Shown: positions 1 through 9,028 of the stretch, in pieces
Numbering within the stretch: position 1 is the first letter of the stretch
Layout: every line of letters begins with the position of its first letter
Source of the DNA: an uncultured Paraprevotella sp.
Lineage (GTDB): Bacteria; Bacteroidota; Bacteroidia; Bacteroidales; Bacteroidaceae
Assembly: GCA_944320765.1 (NCBI GenBank)
Contig: CALUIS010000001.1
Coordinates: 1-64,000 of the forward strand
Direction: 5' to 3'
Length of the DNA stretch: 64,000 bases
The notes under the pieces: generated by a model
What the model was told of the DNA's origin: nothing
The model's input: only the letters and a program-made list of their open reading frames with translations
Database searches by the model: none
Position numbers and translations under genes: made by a program

Positions 1-138
1 AATCTTCTGATGCTTGCAAGTTATTGATATTTAATAAATAAAACCTTATCGGAGATTTTTTCTCCGGACACTAGTGATCTAAAAGCAATCCTAATGCCAG
101 CAATTCCAATACAAATTAAGATTGCTTTGCCAATTCTG
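1..138. other. Intergenic stretch with two inverted repeats
   Basis: No gene is visible here. A short hairpin lies at 50-66 (CGGAGA, five T, TCTCCG). A second inverted repeat (AAAGCAATC at 82-90 and GATTGCTTT at 120-128) sits just beyond the stop codon of the minus-strand prenyl synthase and could end its transcript, although the loop is long and the T-run weak. The function of either is inference. Confidence 0.35.
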
Positions 139-1110
139 TCACGACACCCGCTTCAGCACGAAGTCCATGTACAGCCGCAAGGCCTCGCCCACTTCCGCGT
201 TGCCGTCCTGCCCGATGAAGGCCAGGCCGCAGTCGCGGATTTCGTCCATCTTCTGACGGGCATACTCGATTCCGCCCGAACGCTTCGTGAAGTCCACCAA
301 GGATTTGATTTCATCCTCCGTGGCCCTCCCCGCACGGACTTTCAACGCCAGCCCGCGCCATGTTTCCGCTCCGGGCTGCATCACGGCATGGATGACGGGC
401 AACGTCAGTTTGCCTTCCTTCATATCGTTGCCCGTGGGCTTCCCCACCTCGGTGTCGTAATAGTCGAACACATCGTCACGAATCTGGAAACAGATGCCCA
501 CATGAGTGCCGAACTCTCCCAAACGGCGGATTTCCTCCTCCGACGCGCCGGAAAGCAACGCGCCGACCTCCGCACACACGGCAAACAAGGAGGCCGTCTT
601 GCTGCGGATAACCTCGAAATACTGATTTTCGCTGATTTCATCGGACTGCACGTTGGACAGCTGCTGCAACTCCCCGTCGGACAAGGTCTGCCCCAACCGC
701 GCCACCAGCTCAACGACCCGCAGGTTGCCGGCCATGGCCGCGTGCTGCAACGACGTGGAAAGCAAATAATCCCCCACCAGCACGGCCGCCTTGTTGTCCA
801 TCAACGCATTCAGGGACGACTGTCCCCGCCGTTCCCCGCTCTCGTCCACCACATCATCGTGCACCAGACTGGCGGTATGCAACATCTCCAGGCTCACAGC
901 CGCATGGAGTACGGCCTCATTCACTACGCCGTACTTCTTGGCCGCCAACAAAATCAGGATGGGACGCATCAGCTTGCCCTTGCGGCTCATGATATGCTGC
1001 AAAGCTGTGGTCAATAAGGGATTCTGATGCTGCAAGGTGATGCTGAAGAGCGACTCGAAATCTTTCATTTCCCGCTCCACCGGCTTCCGGATTTGAGTTA
1101 GTACGTCCAT
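139..1110 (-). CDS. Polyprenyl (octaprenyl-type) diphosphate synthase
   Basis: This is a 323-aa trans-isoprenyl diphosphate synthase, which condenses isopentenyl diphosphate onto an allylic primer to build the long side chain of menaquinone. Both aspartate-rich Mg-binding motifs are intact: DDVVD at residues 85-89 and DDVFD at 212-216, and a KGKLMRP segment lies near residue 44. The length fits the IspB family. Chain length cannot be read safely from sequence; a long-chain product is inferred because the window also carries menaquinone genes. It is transcribed divergently from polA, with the ATG about 20 bases after a TAATTTTG -7 box at 1140-1133. Alternatives such as geranylgeranyl diphosphate synthase are less likely. 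Confidence 0.9.
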   Translation of the reverse strand: MDVLTQIRKPVEREMKDFESLFSITLQHQNPLLTTALQHIMSRKGKLMRPILILLAAKKYGVVNEAVLHAAVSLEMLHTASLVHDDVVDESGERRGQSSLNALMDNKAAVLVGDYLLSTSLQHAAMAGNLRVVELVARLGQTLSDGELQQLSNVQSDEISENQYFEVIRSKTASLFAVCAEVGALLSGASEEEIRRLGEFGTHVGICFQIRDDVFDYYDTEVGKPTGNDMKEGKLTLPVIHAVMQPGAETWRGLALKVRAGRATEDEIKSLVDFTKRSGGIEYARQKMDEIRDCGLAFIGQDGNAEVGEALRLYMDFVLKRVS

Positions 1111-1132
1111 ACAATCGGCTGATTTCGGAATA

Positions 1133-1140
1133 CAAAATTA
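1133..1140 (-). promoter_or_regulatory. -7 box of the prenyl synthase gene
   Basis: The minus strand reads TAATTTTG, an exact match to the Bacteroidetes -7 consensus TAnnTTTG, 22 bases upstream of the ATG at 1110. No clear -33 TTTG was seen. Confidence 0.5.
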
Positions 1141-1171
1141 CATAAAAATAAAAAGCCACTCACATTTTTTA

Positions 1172-1183
1172 CGTAAATTTACG
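1172..1183. promoter_or_regulatory. 12-bp palindrome in the divergent polA promoter region
   Basis: CGTAAATTTACG is a perfect palindrome 20 bases before the polA start codon. It contains TAAATTTA, one mismatch from the TAnnTTTG -7 consensus, so it may be part of the polA promoter or an operator overlapping it. A chance palindrome cannot be excluded. Confidence 0.3.
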
Positions 1184-1202
1184 GAGAAAATCATCACAAC
1201 GC

Positions 1203-3974
1203 ATGGACAGACTGTTTTTACTCGATGCATACGCCCTCATTTACAGGGCTTATTACGCGTTCATCAAGAATCCGAGAATCAACTCCAAGGGGCTGAACAC
1301 GTCGGCCATACTGGGCTTCGTCAACACGCTGGAAGAGGTACTGAACAAGGAGCGTCCCTCGCACATCGGCATCGCCTTCGACCCGGCCGGCCCCACATTC
1401 CGCCACGAGGCATATCCCGAATACAAAGCCCAACGCGAAGAGACACCGGAAGCCATCCGCACGGCCGTGCCTATCATAAAAGACATCATACGCACTTACC
1501 GCATCCCTATCCTGGAAGTCCCCGGCTACGAGGCGGACGATGTCATCGGCACCCTGGCCACCCAGGCTGCCTCCCTCGGCCATATCGAGACTTTCATGAT
1601 GACACCCGACAAGGATTACGGCCAGCTGGTGGGTGAACGGGTCAGAATGTACCGTCCCAAATACGGGGACAAGGATTTCGAGATCATGGGCGTGGAGGAA
1701 GTTACGAAGAAGTACGATATCTCCAGTCCGACCCAAGTCATCGACCTGCTCGGGCTGATGGGCGACGCGTCCGACAACATTCCGGGCTGTCCGGGCGTGG
1801 GCGAGAAGACGGCCTCGAAACTCATCCGCCAGTTCGGCAGCATCGAAAACCTGCTGGCACATACGGACGAACTGAAAGGAAGCCTGAAAATGAAAGTCGA
1901 GACGAACCGCGACCAAATCACGTTCTCCAAGTTTCTGGCCACCATCAAGACCGACGTGCCCATCACCCTCGACTTGGAAACCCTCAAAGCCAAGGAGCCG
2001 GACATGGATGCCCTGCAGGCCCTGTTCAAGGAACTGGAGTTCCGCACCCTGCTGGAACGGAAGACCGCCAAGAGCCAGCCAGCCGCACAACCGTCGCTTT
2101 TCCAAGGCTCGCTCTTTGCGGAATTTGCGGACGAATCCCCGGAAGAAGACAAAAAAACGAATCTCAGACGGTACAAGAAGGAAGATTTCGACTACCAACT
2201 CATTGAAACAAAAGATAAAAGACAACGAATTATTGACTTATTCGTTACAAAAGATTTTCTCAGTCTGGACACGGAGACCACCGGAACGGACCCCATCAAC
2301 GCCCGGCTGGTCGGTTTGAGCTTCAGCGTGAAGGAAAATCAAGCCTTTTACGTGCCGATTCCGGAAGACCGTGAAGAAGCCCAAAAGATAGTTAACGAAT
2401 TCAAACCCGTCTACGAGAACGAGAGCATCCTCAAAATCGGGCAGAACATCAAGTACGACCTGATGGTACTACAGAACTACGGCATCACGCTCCGCGGGGA
2501 AATCTTCGACACGATGATCGCCCACTACCTCCTGCAACCTGAACTGCGCCACGGCATGGACTATCTGGCCGAAGTCTACCTGAACTACCAGACCATCCAC
2601 ATCGAGGAACTCATCGGCCCGAAAGGCAAAAACCAGAAGAACATGGCCGACCTCCCTCCCTCGCAAGTCTACGAATACGCCTGCGAGGACGCCGACGTGA
2701 CGCTGAAACTGAGAAACGTCTTTGAACCCAAACTGAAGGAAGAAGGTTGCTATGAACTGTTCCGCGACATCGAGATGCCGCTCATGCCCGTGCTGGCCTG
2801 GATGGAACGCAACGGGGTCTGCATCGACACGCAGGCTCTGAAAGACACTTCTGCCCTCTACACGCAAAAGATGAACCGGCTGGAAGAGGAAATCCACGCC
2901 CTGGCCGGGGAGCCTTTCAACATCGCCTCGCCCAAGCAAGTGGGAGAAGTGCTGTTCGAGAAACTCAAAATCAACGACAAGCCCAAGAAGACCAAGACGG
3001 GACAGTACGTCACCTCGGAGGAAGTGCTGGAAACCTTGCGCACCAAACATCCCATCGTGGAGAAGATTCTGGAACACCGCGGACTGAAGAAACTGCTGGG
3101 CACCTACATCGACGCACTCCCCAAACTGATTCACCCGGAAACCGGACACATCCACACCTCCTTCAACCAGACCATCACCGCCACGGGAAGGCTGAGCAGC
3201 AGCAACCCGAACCTGCAGAACATCCCCGTTCGGGGCGAGGAAGGCAAGGAAATCCGGAAAGCCTTCATCCCCGAACCCGGCTGCGAGTTCTTCTCCGCCG
3301 ACTACTCACAGATAGAACTGCGCATCATGGCCCACCTGAGCGGCGACCCGCATATGATCGAGGCCTTCCGCGAGGGACACGACATCCACGCCGCCACCGC
3401 CGCGAAAATTTACAAAAAAAGCATCGGGGAGGTGACGCGCGAGGAACGGAGCAAGGCCAAGACGGCCAACTTCGGTATCATCTACGGCATCACGGTCTTC
3501 GGGCTGGCCGAACGGCTGGGCATCAGCCGCGCCGAAGCCAAAGACCTGATAGACGGCTATTTCGCCACCTATCCCAAGGTGAAGGAGTACATGCAGAAGA
3601 GCATCGACATGGCCCGCGAGAAAGGATATGCCGAAACCATCTACCACCGCCGCTGCTACCTGCGCGACATCAACAGCCACAACGCCGTGGTGCGCGGTTA
3701 TGCTGAGCGCAACGCCATCAACGCCCCCATACAGGGCAGCGCGGCGGACATCATCAAAATCGCCATGATACGCATCTACAGGCGGTTCCGGGAAGAAGGC
3801 CTGCGCTCCAAGATGATCCTGCAGGTACACGACGAATTGAACTTCAGCGTCTTCCCCGAAGAGAAGGAGCGTGTGCAGCAAATCGTCATCGACGCCATGG
3901 AACACGCCTGCGCGATGCAGGTGCCGCTTGAGGCCGACTACGGATGGGGCAGGAACTGGCTGGAGGCGCACTGA
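1203..3974 (+). CDS. polA: DNA polymerase I
   Basis: The 923-aa protein has the full family A layout: an N-terminal 5'-3' exonuclease (about residues 1-290), a 3'-5' exonuclease and a C-terminal polymerase. The proofreading domain looks active because the DTET motif (Asp356, Glu358) is intact in FLSLDTETTG. Polymerase motifs are all present: A (ADYSQIELRIMAHLSGD), B (RSKAKTANFGIIYGI) and C (QVHDELNF). It fills gaps during repair and removes RNA primers from Okazaki fragments. Length matches E. coli Pol I (928 aa). It is divergent from the prenyl synthase and is followed by ychF, which has its own promoter. Confidence 0.98.
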   Translation: MDRLFLLDAYALIYRAYYAFIKNPRINSKGLNTSAILGFVNTLEEVLNKERPSHIGIAFDPAGPTFRHEAYPEYKAQREETPEAIRTAVPIIKDIIRTYRIPILEVPGYEADDVIGTLATQAASLGHIETFMMTPDKDYGQLVGERVRMYRPKYGDKDFEIMGVEEVTKKYDISSPTQVIDLLGLMGDASDNIPGCPGVGEKTASKLIRQFGSIENLLAHTDELKGSLKMKVETNRDQITFSKFLATIKTDVPITLDLETLKAKEPDMDALQALFKELEFRTLLERKTAKSQPAAQPSLFQGSLFAEFADESPEEDKKTNLRRYKKEDFDYQLIETKDKRQRIIDLFVTKDFLSLDTETTGTDPINARLVGLSFSVKENQAFYVPIPEDREEAQKIVNEFKPVYENESILKIGQNIKYDLMVLQNYGITLRGEIFDTMIAHYLLQPELRHGMDYLAEVYLNYQTIHIEELIGPKGKNQKNMADLPPSQVYEYACEDADVTLKLRNVFEPKLKEEGCYELFRDIEMPLMPVLAWMERNGVCIDTQALKDTSALYTQKMNRLEEEIHALAGEPFNIASPKQVGEVLFEKLKINDKPKKTKTGQYVTSEEVLETLRTKHPIVEKILEHRGLKKLLGTYIDALPKLIHPETGHIHTSFNQTITATGRLSSSNPNLQNIPVRGEEGKEIRKAFIPEPGCEFFSADYSQIELRIMAHLSGDPHMIEAFREGHDIHAATAAKIYKKSIGEVTREERSKAKTANFGIIYGITVFGLAERLGISRAEAKDLIDGYFATYPKVKEYMQKSIDMAREKGYAETIYHRRCYLRDINSHNAVVRGYAERNAINAPIQGSAADIIKIAMIRIYRRFREEGLRSKMILQVHDELNFSVFPEEKERVQQIVIDAMEHACAMQVPLEADYGWGRNWLEAH

Positions 3975-4015
3975 GAAAAATCCATCCGATATTTCCCACA
4001 TAGCGGATTAATCCT

Positions 4016-4023
4016 TAATTTTG
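4016..4023 (+). promoter_or_regulatory. -7 box of ychF
   Basis: TAATTTTG matches TAnnTTTG in the 89-base gap between polA and ychF, 40 bases before the ychF ATG. A TTTC about 20 bases upstream is the best -33 candidate. Confidence 0.45.
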
Positions 4024-4063
4024 CACCCTATAATAAGGAATATTGTAAAAACAGAATAAGACT

Positions 4064-5167
4064 ATGGCTCTAAAAGCAGGAATCGTGGGGCTGCCCAACG
4101 TGGGCAAATCCACCCTCTTCAACTGTCTGTCGAGTGCCAAGGCACAGGCAGCCAACTTCCCGTTCTGCACCATCGACGCGCAAATGGGACAAATCACCGT
4201 GCCGGACGAACGGCTCAATAAATTGGCCGAACTGGTGCATCCGGGACGCATCGTACCCGCCACGTGCGACATCGTGGACATCGCCGGACTGGTGAAGGGC
4301 GCCAGCAAGGGAGAAGGACTGGGCAACCAGTTCCTGGGCAACATACGCGAGACGGACGCCATCATCCACGTGCTCCGCTGCTTCGACAACGACAACATCG
4401 TGCATGTGGACGGTTCGGTGGATCCCGTGCGCGACAAGGAAATCATCGACACGGAACTCCAGCTGAAGGACCTGGAAACGGTGGAGAACCGCCTGAAGCG
4501 CGTGGAGAAAGTAGCCAAGGTGGGCGGCGACAAGCTGGCCAAGGTGGAATACGACGTGCTCATGCAGTACAAGGCCGCACTGGAGCAGGGCAAATCGGCC
4601 CGCACCGTCACGTTTGAAAGCGAGGAGGAACAGCACGCGGCCAAAAACCTGTTCCTGCTGACGGCCAAGCCCGTGCTGTACGTCTGCAACGTGGACGACG
4701 CTTCGGCCGCAGGCGGCAACCGATACGTGGATGCCGTGCGCGAGGCCATCAAGGACGAGAACGCCGAACTGCTCATCATCTCGGCACAGACGGAGGCCGA
4801 CATCGCCGAACTGGAGAGCTACGAGGAGAAGCAGATGTTCCTGCAGGACATGGGCTTGCAGGAGTCGGGCTGCGACCGCCTCATCAAGGCCATCTACCAC
4901 CTGCTCAACCTGCAGACGTTCATCACGGCCGGCGAGATGGAAGTGAAGGCCTGGACGTTCCGCAAGGGCTGGAAAGCCCCGCAGTGCGCCGGTGTCATCC
5001 ACACGGATTTCGAGAAAGGGTTCATCCGCGCCGAAGTCATCAAGTATGACGACTACATCCATTACGGTTCCGAAGCCGCCGTGCGCGAGGCCGGAAAGAT
5101 GGGCGTGGAAGGCAAGGACTACGTGGTGCAGGACGGCGACATCATGCACTTCCGCTTCAACGTGTAG
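4064..5167 (+). CDS. ychF: YchF/OLA1-type P-loop ATPase
   Basis: This 367-aa protein is a universally conserved translation-associated P-loop ATPase of the Obg class. The G1 loop is GLPNVGKST at residues 7-15, followed by the family signature NFPFCTID. A coiled-coil insert follows, and the C-terminus from about residue 280 is the TGS domain (starting QTFITAGE and ending DGDIMHFRF). Family members bind ribosomes and hydrolyse ATP rather than GTP. Size is typical (363-368 aa). It lies three bases upstream of lgt and the two are probably co-transcribed. Confidence 0.96.
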   Translation: MALKAGIVGLPNVGKSTLFNCLSSAKAQAANFPFCTIDAQMGQITVPDERLNKLAELVHPGRIVPATCDIVDIAGLVKGASKGEGLGNQFLGNIRETDAIIHVLRCFDNDNIVHVDGSVDPVRDKEIIDTELQLKDLETVENRLKRVEKVAKVGGDKLAKVEYDVLMQYKAALEQGKSARTVTFESEEEQHAAKNLFLLTAKPVLYVCNVDDASAAGGNRYVDAVREAIKDENAELLIISAQTEADIAELESYEEKQMFLQDMGLQESGCDRLIKAIYHLLNLQTFITAGEMEVKAWTFRKGWKAPQCAGVIHTDFEKGFIRAEVIKYDDYIHYGSEAAVREAGKMGVEGKDYVVQDGDIMHFRFNV

Positions 5168-5170
5168 GTT

Positions 5171-6013
5171 ATGCTGACCTCCTTGCAATACATCCTGTGG
5201 AACCCCGACCTGTTCGCCTTCCACATCGGCAGCTTCGGCGTACGCTGGTACTCGCTGTGCTGGTGCTTCGCCCTGCTGGCCGCCTACATCCTCGTGGGGC
5301 GGCTCTACAAACAACAACATATCCCCGACAAGCTCTTCGACCCCCTTTTCTTCTACTGCTTCGTGGGCATCCTCGTGGGGGCGCGCCTGGGCCATTGCCT
5401 GTTCTATGAGCCGGGCTACTTCCTCGCCCACCCCTTGGAGATGGTCCTGCCCTTCCGGCAGACGGCAAACGGATGGGTGTTCACGGGCTATGCCGGACTG
5501 GCCAGCCACGGCGGCACCCTGGGCCTCATGCTGGCCCTGTGGCTCTACGTGCGCAAGACAAAGGTGAACATCATGCGCGTGCTGGACAACGTGGCCATCG
5601 CCACGCCCGCCAGTGCCATGTTCATCCGTCTGGGCAACCTGATGAACTCTGAAATCATCGGCAAGCCCACCGACGTGCCTTGGGCCTTCATCTTCGAGCG
5701 GGTGGACATGCTGCCGCGCCATCCGGGCCAGCTATACGAGGCCATCTGCTATTTCCTGTTCCTCATCGTCGGCTACATGCTCTACCACAAGTGGCCGCAA
5801 AAGGTGGGTACGGGCTTCTACTTCGGCTTCTGCCTGACGAGCATCTTCACGGCCCGCTTCTTCATCGAATACACCAAGGAGGTGCAAGAAGCCTGGGAGG
5901 CATCCATGCTCATCAACATGGGGCAGATCCTGAGCATCCCGTTCATCCTCATCGGCATCTACTGCATGGCGGGCGGAAAGCTCTGCCGCAAGCTGGGGGA
6001 AGGAGGGGCATGA
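5171..6013 (+). CDS. lgt: Prolipoprotein diacylglyceryl transferase
   Basis: Lgt moves diacylglyceryl from phosphatidylglycerol onto the lipobox cysteine of prolipoproteins in the inner membrane. The 280-aa protein has several hydrophobic segments and the family landmarks GARLGHCLFY, SHGGTLGLM, RLGNLMNSEIIG and RHPGQLYEA. Length is normal. Its stop overlaps the ATG of the following lipoprotein gene (ATGA at 6010-6013), and the next three genes also carry lipobox-type signal peptides, an unusual gathering of substrates behind their own maturation enzyme. Confidence 0.95.
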   Translation: MLTSLQYILWNPDLFAFHIGSFGVRWYSLCWCFALLAAYILVGRLYKQQHIPDKLFDPLFFYCFVGILVGARLGHCLFYEPGYFLAHPLEMVLPFRQTANGWVFTGYAGLASHGGTLGLMLALWLYVRKTKVNIMRVLDNVAIATPASAMFIRLGNLMNSEIIGKPTDVPWAFIFERVDMLPRHPGQLYEAICYFLFLIVGYMLYHKWPQKVGTGFYFGFCLTSIFTARFFIEYTKEVQEAWEASMLINMGQILSIPFILIGIYCMAGGKLCRKLGEGGA

Positions 6014-6564
6014 TGACCCCTCAGTCGCTACGCGGCACCTCCCCTTTCAGGCGGAGGAGTTCATTCGTCTGCATCGCCATTTGCCTGCTGGCCGCATCCT
6101 GCACGACAGATGACGCTATGCACTTCCACTACGCCAGAAAGGACGGGCAACGGGGAGAAGTCCGCTTGGAAAGGGTGAACGACAGCCTCTATGTGCTCCG
6201 CCATTCCATTGGCGGCATTCCCGTGTCGGAATGGGAACTCCCCTACCCCGTCTACCGCATGGAAGGCGGTGACCTGACGGGCGACGGAGTGCCGGAAATC
6301 GCGGTGGGCGTCATCAAGCCCACCCGCTACTTCCCGCGTCCGGGGCGGCGGCTCTTCCTCTTCAAACTCTACAAAGGCCGGCTCATTCGGCCACTGTGGC
6401 TGGGGTCGCGGCTGGCGCGTCCGCTGGTGGATTTCCGTCTTGTACGCGACTCCGTCCCCGCCCGGATTCTCACCACGGAACGCCGCCCCGACGGCACGCT
6501 CGTACAGGCCCTGTACCGCCAGCAAGGCTTCGGCCTCGTATTCGAGCGCGACATTCCCCAATGA
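6010..6564 (+). CDS. Small lipoprotein with FG-GAP-like motif; N-terminus built from a repeat
   Basis: An approximately 184-aa lipoprotein of unknown function. The start (ATG 6010 or 6013) overlaps the lgt stop codon. The signal peptide hydrophobic core ends in the lipobox LAASC, followed by TTDDAMH. The middle contains GDLTGDGVPEIAVG, resembling the Ca-binding loop of FG-GAP/VCBS propeller repeats. The first 15 or so codons (MMTPQSLRGTSPFRRRSS) are a translated half copy of the intergenic hairpin repeat found elsewhere in the window (see 6015-6059), so the basic n-region of the signal peptide comes from the repeat. No alternative ATG or good ribosome-binding site was found between the repeat and the hydrophobic core, so the repeat-derived start is the best reading. 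Function is not recognised. Confidence 0.75.
   Translation: MMTPQSLRGTSPFRRRSSFVCIAICLLAASCTTDDAMHFHYARKDGQRGEVRLERVNDSLYVLRHSIGGIPVSEWELPYPVYRMEGGDLTGDGVPEIAVGVIKPTRYFPRPGRRLFLFKLYKGRLIRPLWLGSRLARPLVDFRLVRDSVPARILTTERRPDGTLVQALYRQQGFGLVFERDIPQ
6015..6059 (+). repeat. Half copy of the paired-hairpin repeat, inside a coding sequence
   Basis: The stretch beginning GACCCCTCAGTCGCTACGCG and ending TTTCAGGCGGAGGAG matches the right half (TCGC-type hairpin module) of the intergenic elements at 13021, 15047, 55205, 56814 and 62595. As in those copies it begins just after a stop codon, here that of lgt, but the downstream gene now uses it as coding sequence. Confidence 0.8.
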
Positions 6565-6589
6565 CATCACCCATTAACGTTCAAAACTT

Positions 6590-9028
6590 ATGAAACACAC
6601 GCGTTACATCCATGCCGGCATCCTGCTCCTCACGGTTGTCCTGACGGTCTCCTGCAACTCTTACAAAAAGAAAGCCCGGGAAACGCCGCAAACCACGGAA
6701 GAAACCGCATCCATCGCTCCATCCTCCAGCCTGCTGACGGACAGCCTCCTGCCCCAGAGCGTGAATCTGGACCAAGACATCAGCCGCCTGAGCTACGAGG
6801 AGTTGCGCATCCTGCGCAGCTATCCTTACGCCCTGCACGGCTATTGGTTCATCGAAGGCGACCTGAACAGCTTTTTCCGGCGGAAAACAGATTGGTATTA
6901 CGACCTCTGCTACAAGGTCCTGATGGATTCCTACAAACAAGACCGGCCTTACGCCGACACTTACAGCAAAGTGGCACTGACAGCAGAAGAGAAAGCCTTC
7001 GTGGAGAAAATCGACCACCGCATGGCCCAGATGGCCCGCCACAGGTACATCACACGTGAAGGATGCGAACTGCTCAATCCCTTCCTTTGCGTCAATCTCT
7101 TCCAAATGGAACGGACGGACAAACGTTTCCTCGCCTTACTGGACCGCTGCAACTTCGCCATCGCCCCCATGGGCTACGAACAGCTGTTCCACGTCTATGA
7201 AGCCAACGACTACCACGAGATGCCCAGCTTCATCACCACGGATGTCTACCTGCAGGCGTTCCACATGTACTTCAGCTACGCGCTGAAGAGCCTGGAACGG
7301 AACCATTTCACCCCGGCCTTGCAAGAACTGCTGCAGTCCCTCCACGCCGAATGCGTGAAGCTGGAACAGCAAGAAGCCGTCAAGGCGGAAGCCGGATATG
7401 CCGCCACCTACTTCGCCATTGCACACTGGCTGCTGACCGGAAAGGAACTGTCCGTACCTGTGGCATTACAGCCTGCCTATAGGGCTGAATTGCGTTGCCT
7501 CAAATCCTGTGTGGACAATTCTTCGGCCTTTCTGGACTGCACCGACGTACTCTTCCCTTACAGCCTGTTCAAGCCTCGGGGACATTACACCCACAACGAA
7601 ACCAGCCGCCGCTATTTCCGGTGCATGATGTGGCTGCAGACGGCCTCTTTCTGCCGCGAGACCCCGGAAGCCTTGTGGCGCACCGCCGTCATGGCCGCCG
7701 CGCTGAACCGCATCCCGGCCGACACCCGGCAGAAATGCTTGAAACTGGACCAGGCCCTCACGTTCCTGATGGGCGGGCCGGACAACGCCTCCATCCTCGA
7801 GATGGCCGGCTACATGGAACGCCACGGACTGGCCGACCGCATCCTGGCACACGACGAGACCGCCCTCCGGCAAACGGACGATTGGCTCAAGGAACTCTTC
7901 AAGACGCGCAACCGCATCCGCCCCAAAATCCAGCTGAGCTGCGCCGACAAAATCAACTTCATGCCCGCCCGCTACATGGCGGACAACGAGATTCTGGGCG
8001 AGATGGCCGACCCCGCGCCCAACGCCGAACGCGCCTATCCCAAAGCGTTGGACGTGTTCGCGGCCTTTGGCGTGGAGAGCGCGGCCGCCCTGCTGGACAC
8101 CTGCTACCACGAGGAAAAGCACTGGAAAGACTACCGTGCCACGGCCGACCGCATGAAACAGCGTTTCCAGGGACAAGCCGGCAGCGAAGGCACGATGTAC
8201 GACCGCTGGATGGAAGCCCTCGTCACCCTGCAACAGACCGACAAGGACTACCCCGGACTTCTGCGTACCCCGGCCTGGCAAATCAAGAACCTCAACACGG
8301 CACTGGCCTCGTGGACCGAACTGAAACACGATGTCATCCTCTATGGCGAACAACCCATGCTGGCCGAATGCGGCGGAGGCGGCGAACTGGCCACTCCCAT
8401 CATCGTGGGCTATGTGGAACCCAACCTGGCCTTCTGGAAAAAGCTGAAAGAGTTCATCACACACCACCGCCGACTCCTGACGGAAACGGGGTTTGCCGAC
8501 GAGGACCTGGTGTCGAAAGCCAACATCCTTGAAGAAGATATAGACTTCTGCCTGCGCATGACCGAAAAGGAACTGCGAGGCGACACCCTCACCCAAGAGG
8601 AATACATGAGCATACAGAAGATGGGAAGCTCCATCGAATGGTTCACCCTCAGCGTCATCGAGCCGGGAGTGTCCTACAATGACTTGGACGATGTGCAGGG
8701 GGCGTCGCGCTCCATCGCCCTCGTGTCGGACGTGTTCACCCGCAACATCGACGGTTGCGGCAAGAACGGTGTCCTGCACGAAGCCACCGGCACGGCCAAT
8801 GTCATCTACGTCCTGGTGGACATCGGCGGACAGACTTACCTCACCCGCGGGGCCACTTTCGGCTATTATGAGTTCGTACGTCCATTGGGTGAACGGCTGA
8901 CGGACGAGGAATGGCAGAAGATGCTGCGCGAGGGCCAGACACCGGAAATGCCTGTGTGGATCCGTCCCTACTACCTCACACAGCCGCCCACCGTCAACGA
9001 AACTCTCTTCTACAGTTCGGGATGCTGA
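6590..9028 (+). CDS. DUF3160-family lipoprotein
   Basis: An 812-aa exported protein. The N-terminus has a basic start, a hydrophobic core and a lipobox-like LTVSC at residues 18-22, so it is probably a lipoprotein. The body resembles DUF3160, with the segment PSFITTDVYLQAFHMYF typical of that family and conserved GGGGEL and VGYVEPN stretches further on. No catalytic function is established for the family. It follows the small lipoprotein by 25 bases, and its stop overlaps the start of the CapA-like gene by seven bases, which suggests translational coupling. Family assignment rests on remembered family features, not a search. Confidence 0.8.
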   Translation: MKHTRYIHAGILLLTVVLTVSCNSYKKKARETPQTTEETASIAPSSSLLTDSLLPQSVNLDQDISRLSYEELRILRSYPYALHGYWFIEGDLNSFFRRKTDWYYDLCYKVLMDSYKQDRPYADTYSKVALTAEEKAFVEKIDHRMAQMARHRYITREGCELLNPFLCVNLFQMERTDKRFLALLDRCNFAIAPMGYEQLFHVYEANDYHEMPSFITTDVYLQAFHMYFSYALKSLERNHFTPALQELLQSLHAECVKLEQQEAVKAEAGYAATYFAIAHWLLTGKELSVPVALQPAYRAELRCLKSCVDNSSAFLDCTDVLFPYSLFKPRGHYTHNETSRRYFRCMMWLQTASFCRETPEALWRTAVMAAALNRIPADTRQKCLKLDQALTFLMGGPDNASILEMAGYMERHGLADRILAHDETALRQTDDWLKELFKTRNRIRPKIQLSCADKINFMPARYMADNEILGEMADPAPNAERAYPKALDVFAAFGVESAAALLDTCYHEEKHWKDYRATADRMKQRFQGQAGSEGTMYDRWMEALVTLQQTDKDYPGLLRTPAWQIKNLNTALASWTELKHDVILYGEQPMLAECGGGGELATPIIVGYVEPNLAFWKKLKEFITHHRRLLTETGFADEDLVSKANILEEDIDFCLRMTEKELRGDTLTQEEYMSIQKMGSSIEWFTLSVIEPGVSYNDLDDVQGASRSIALVSDVFTRNIDGCGKNGVLHEATGTANVIYVLVDIGGQTYLTRGATFGYYEFVRPLGERLTDEEWQKMLREGQTPEMPVWIRPYYLTQPPTVNETLFYSSGC

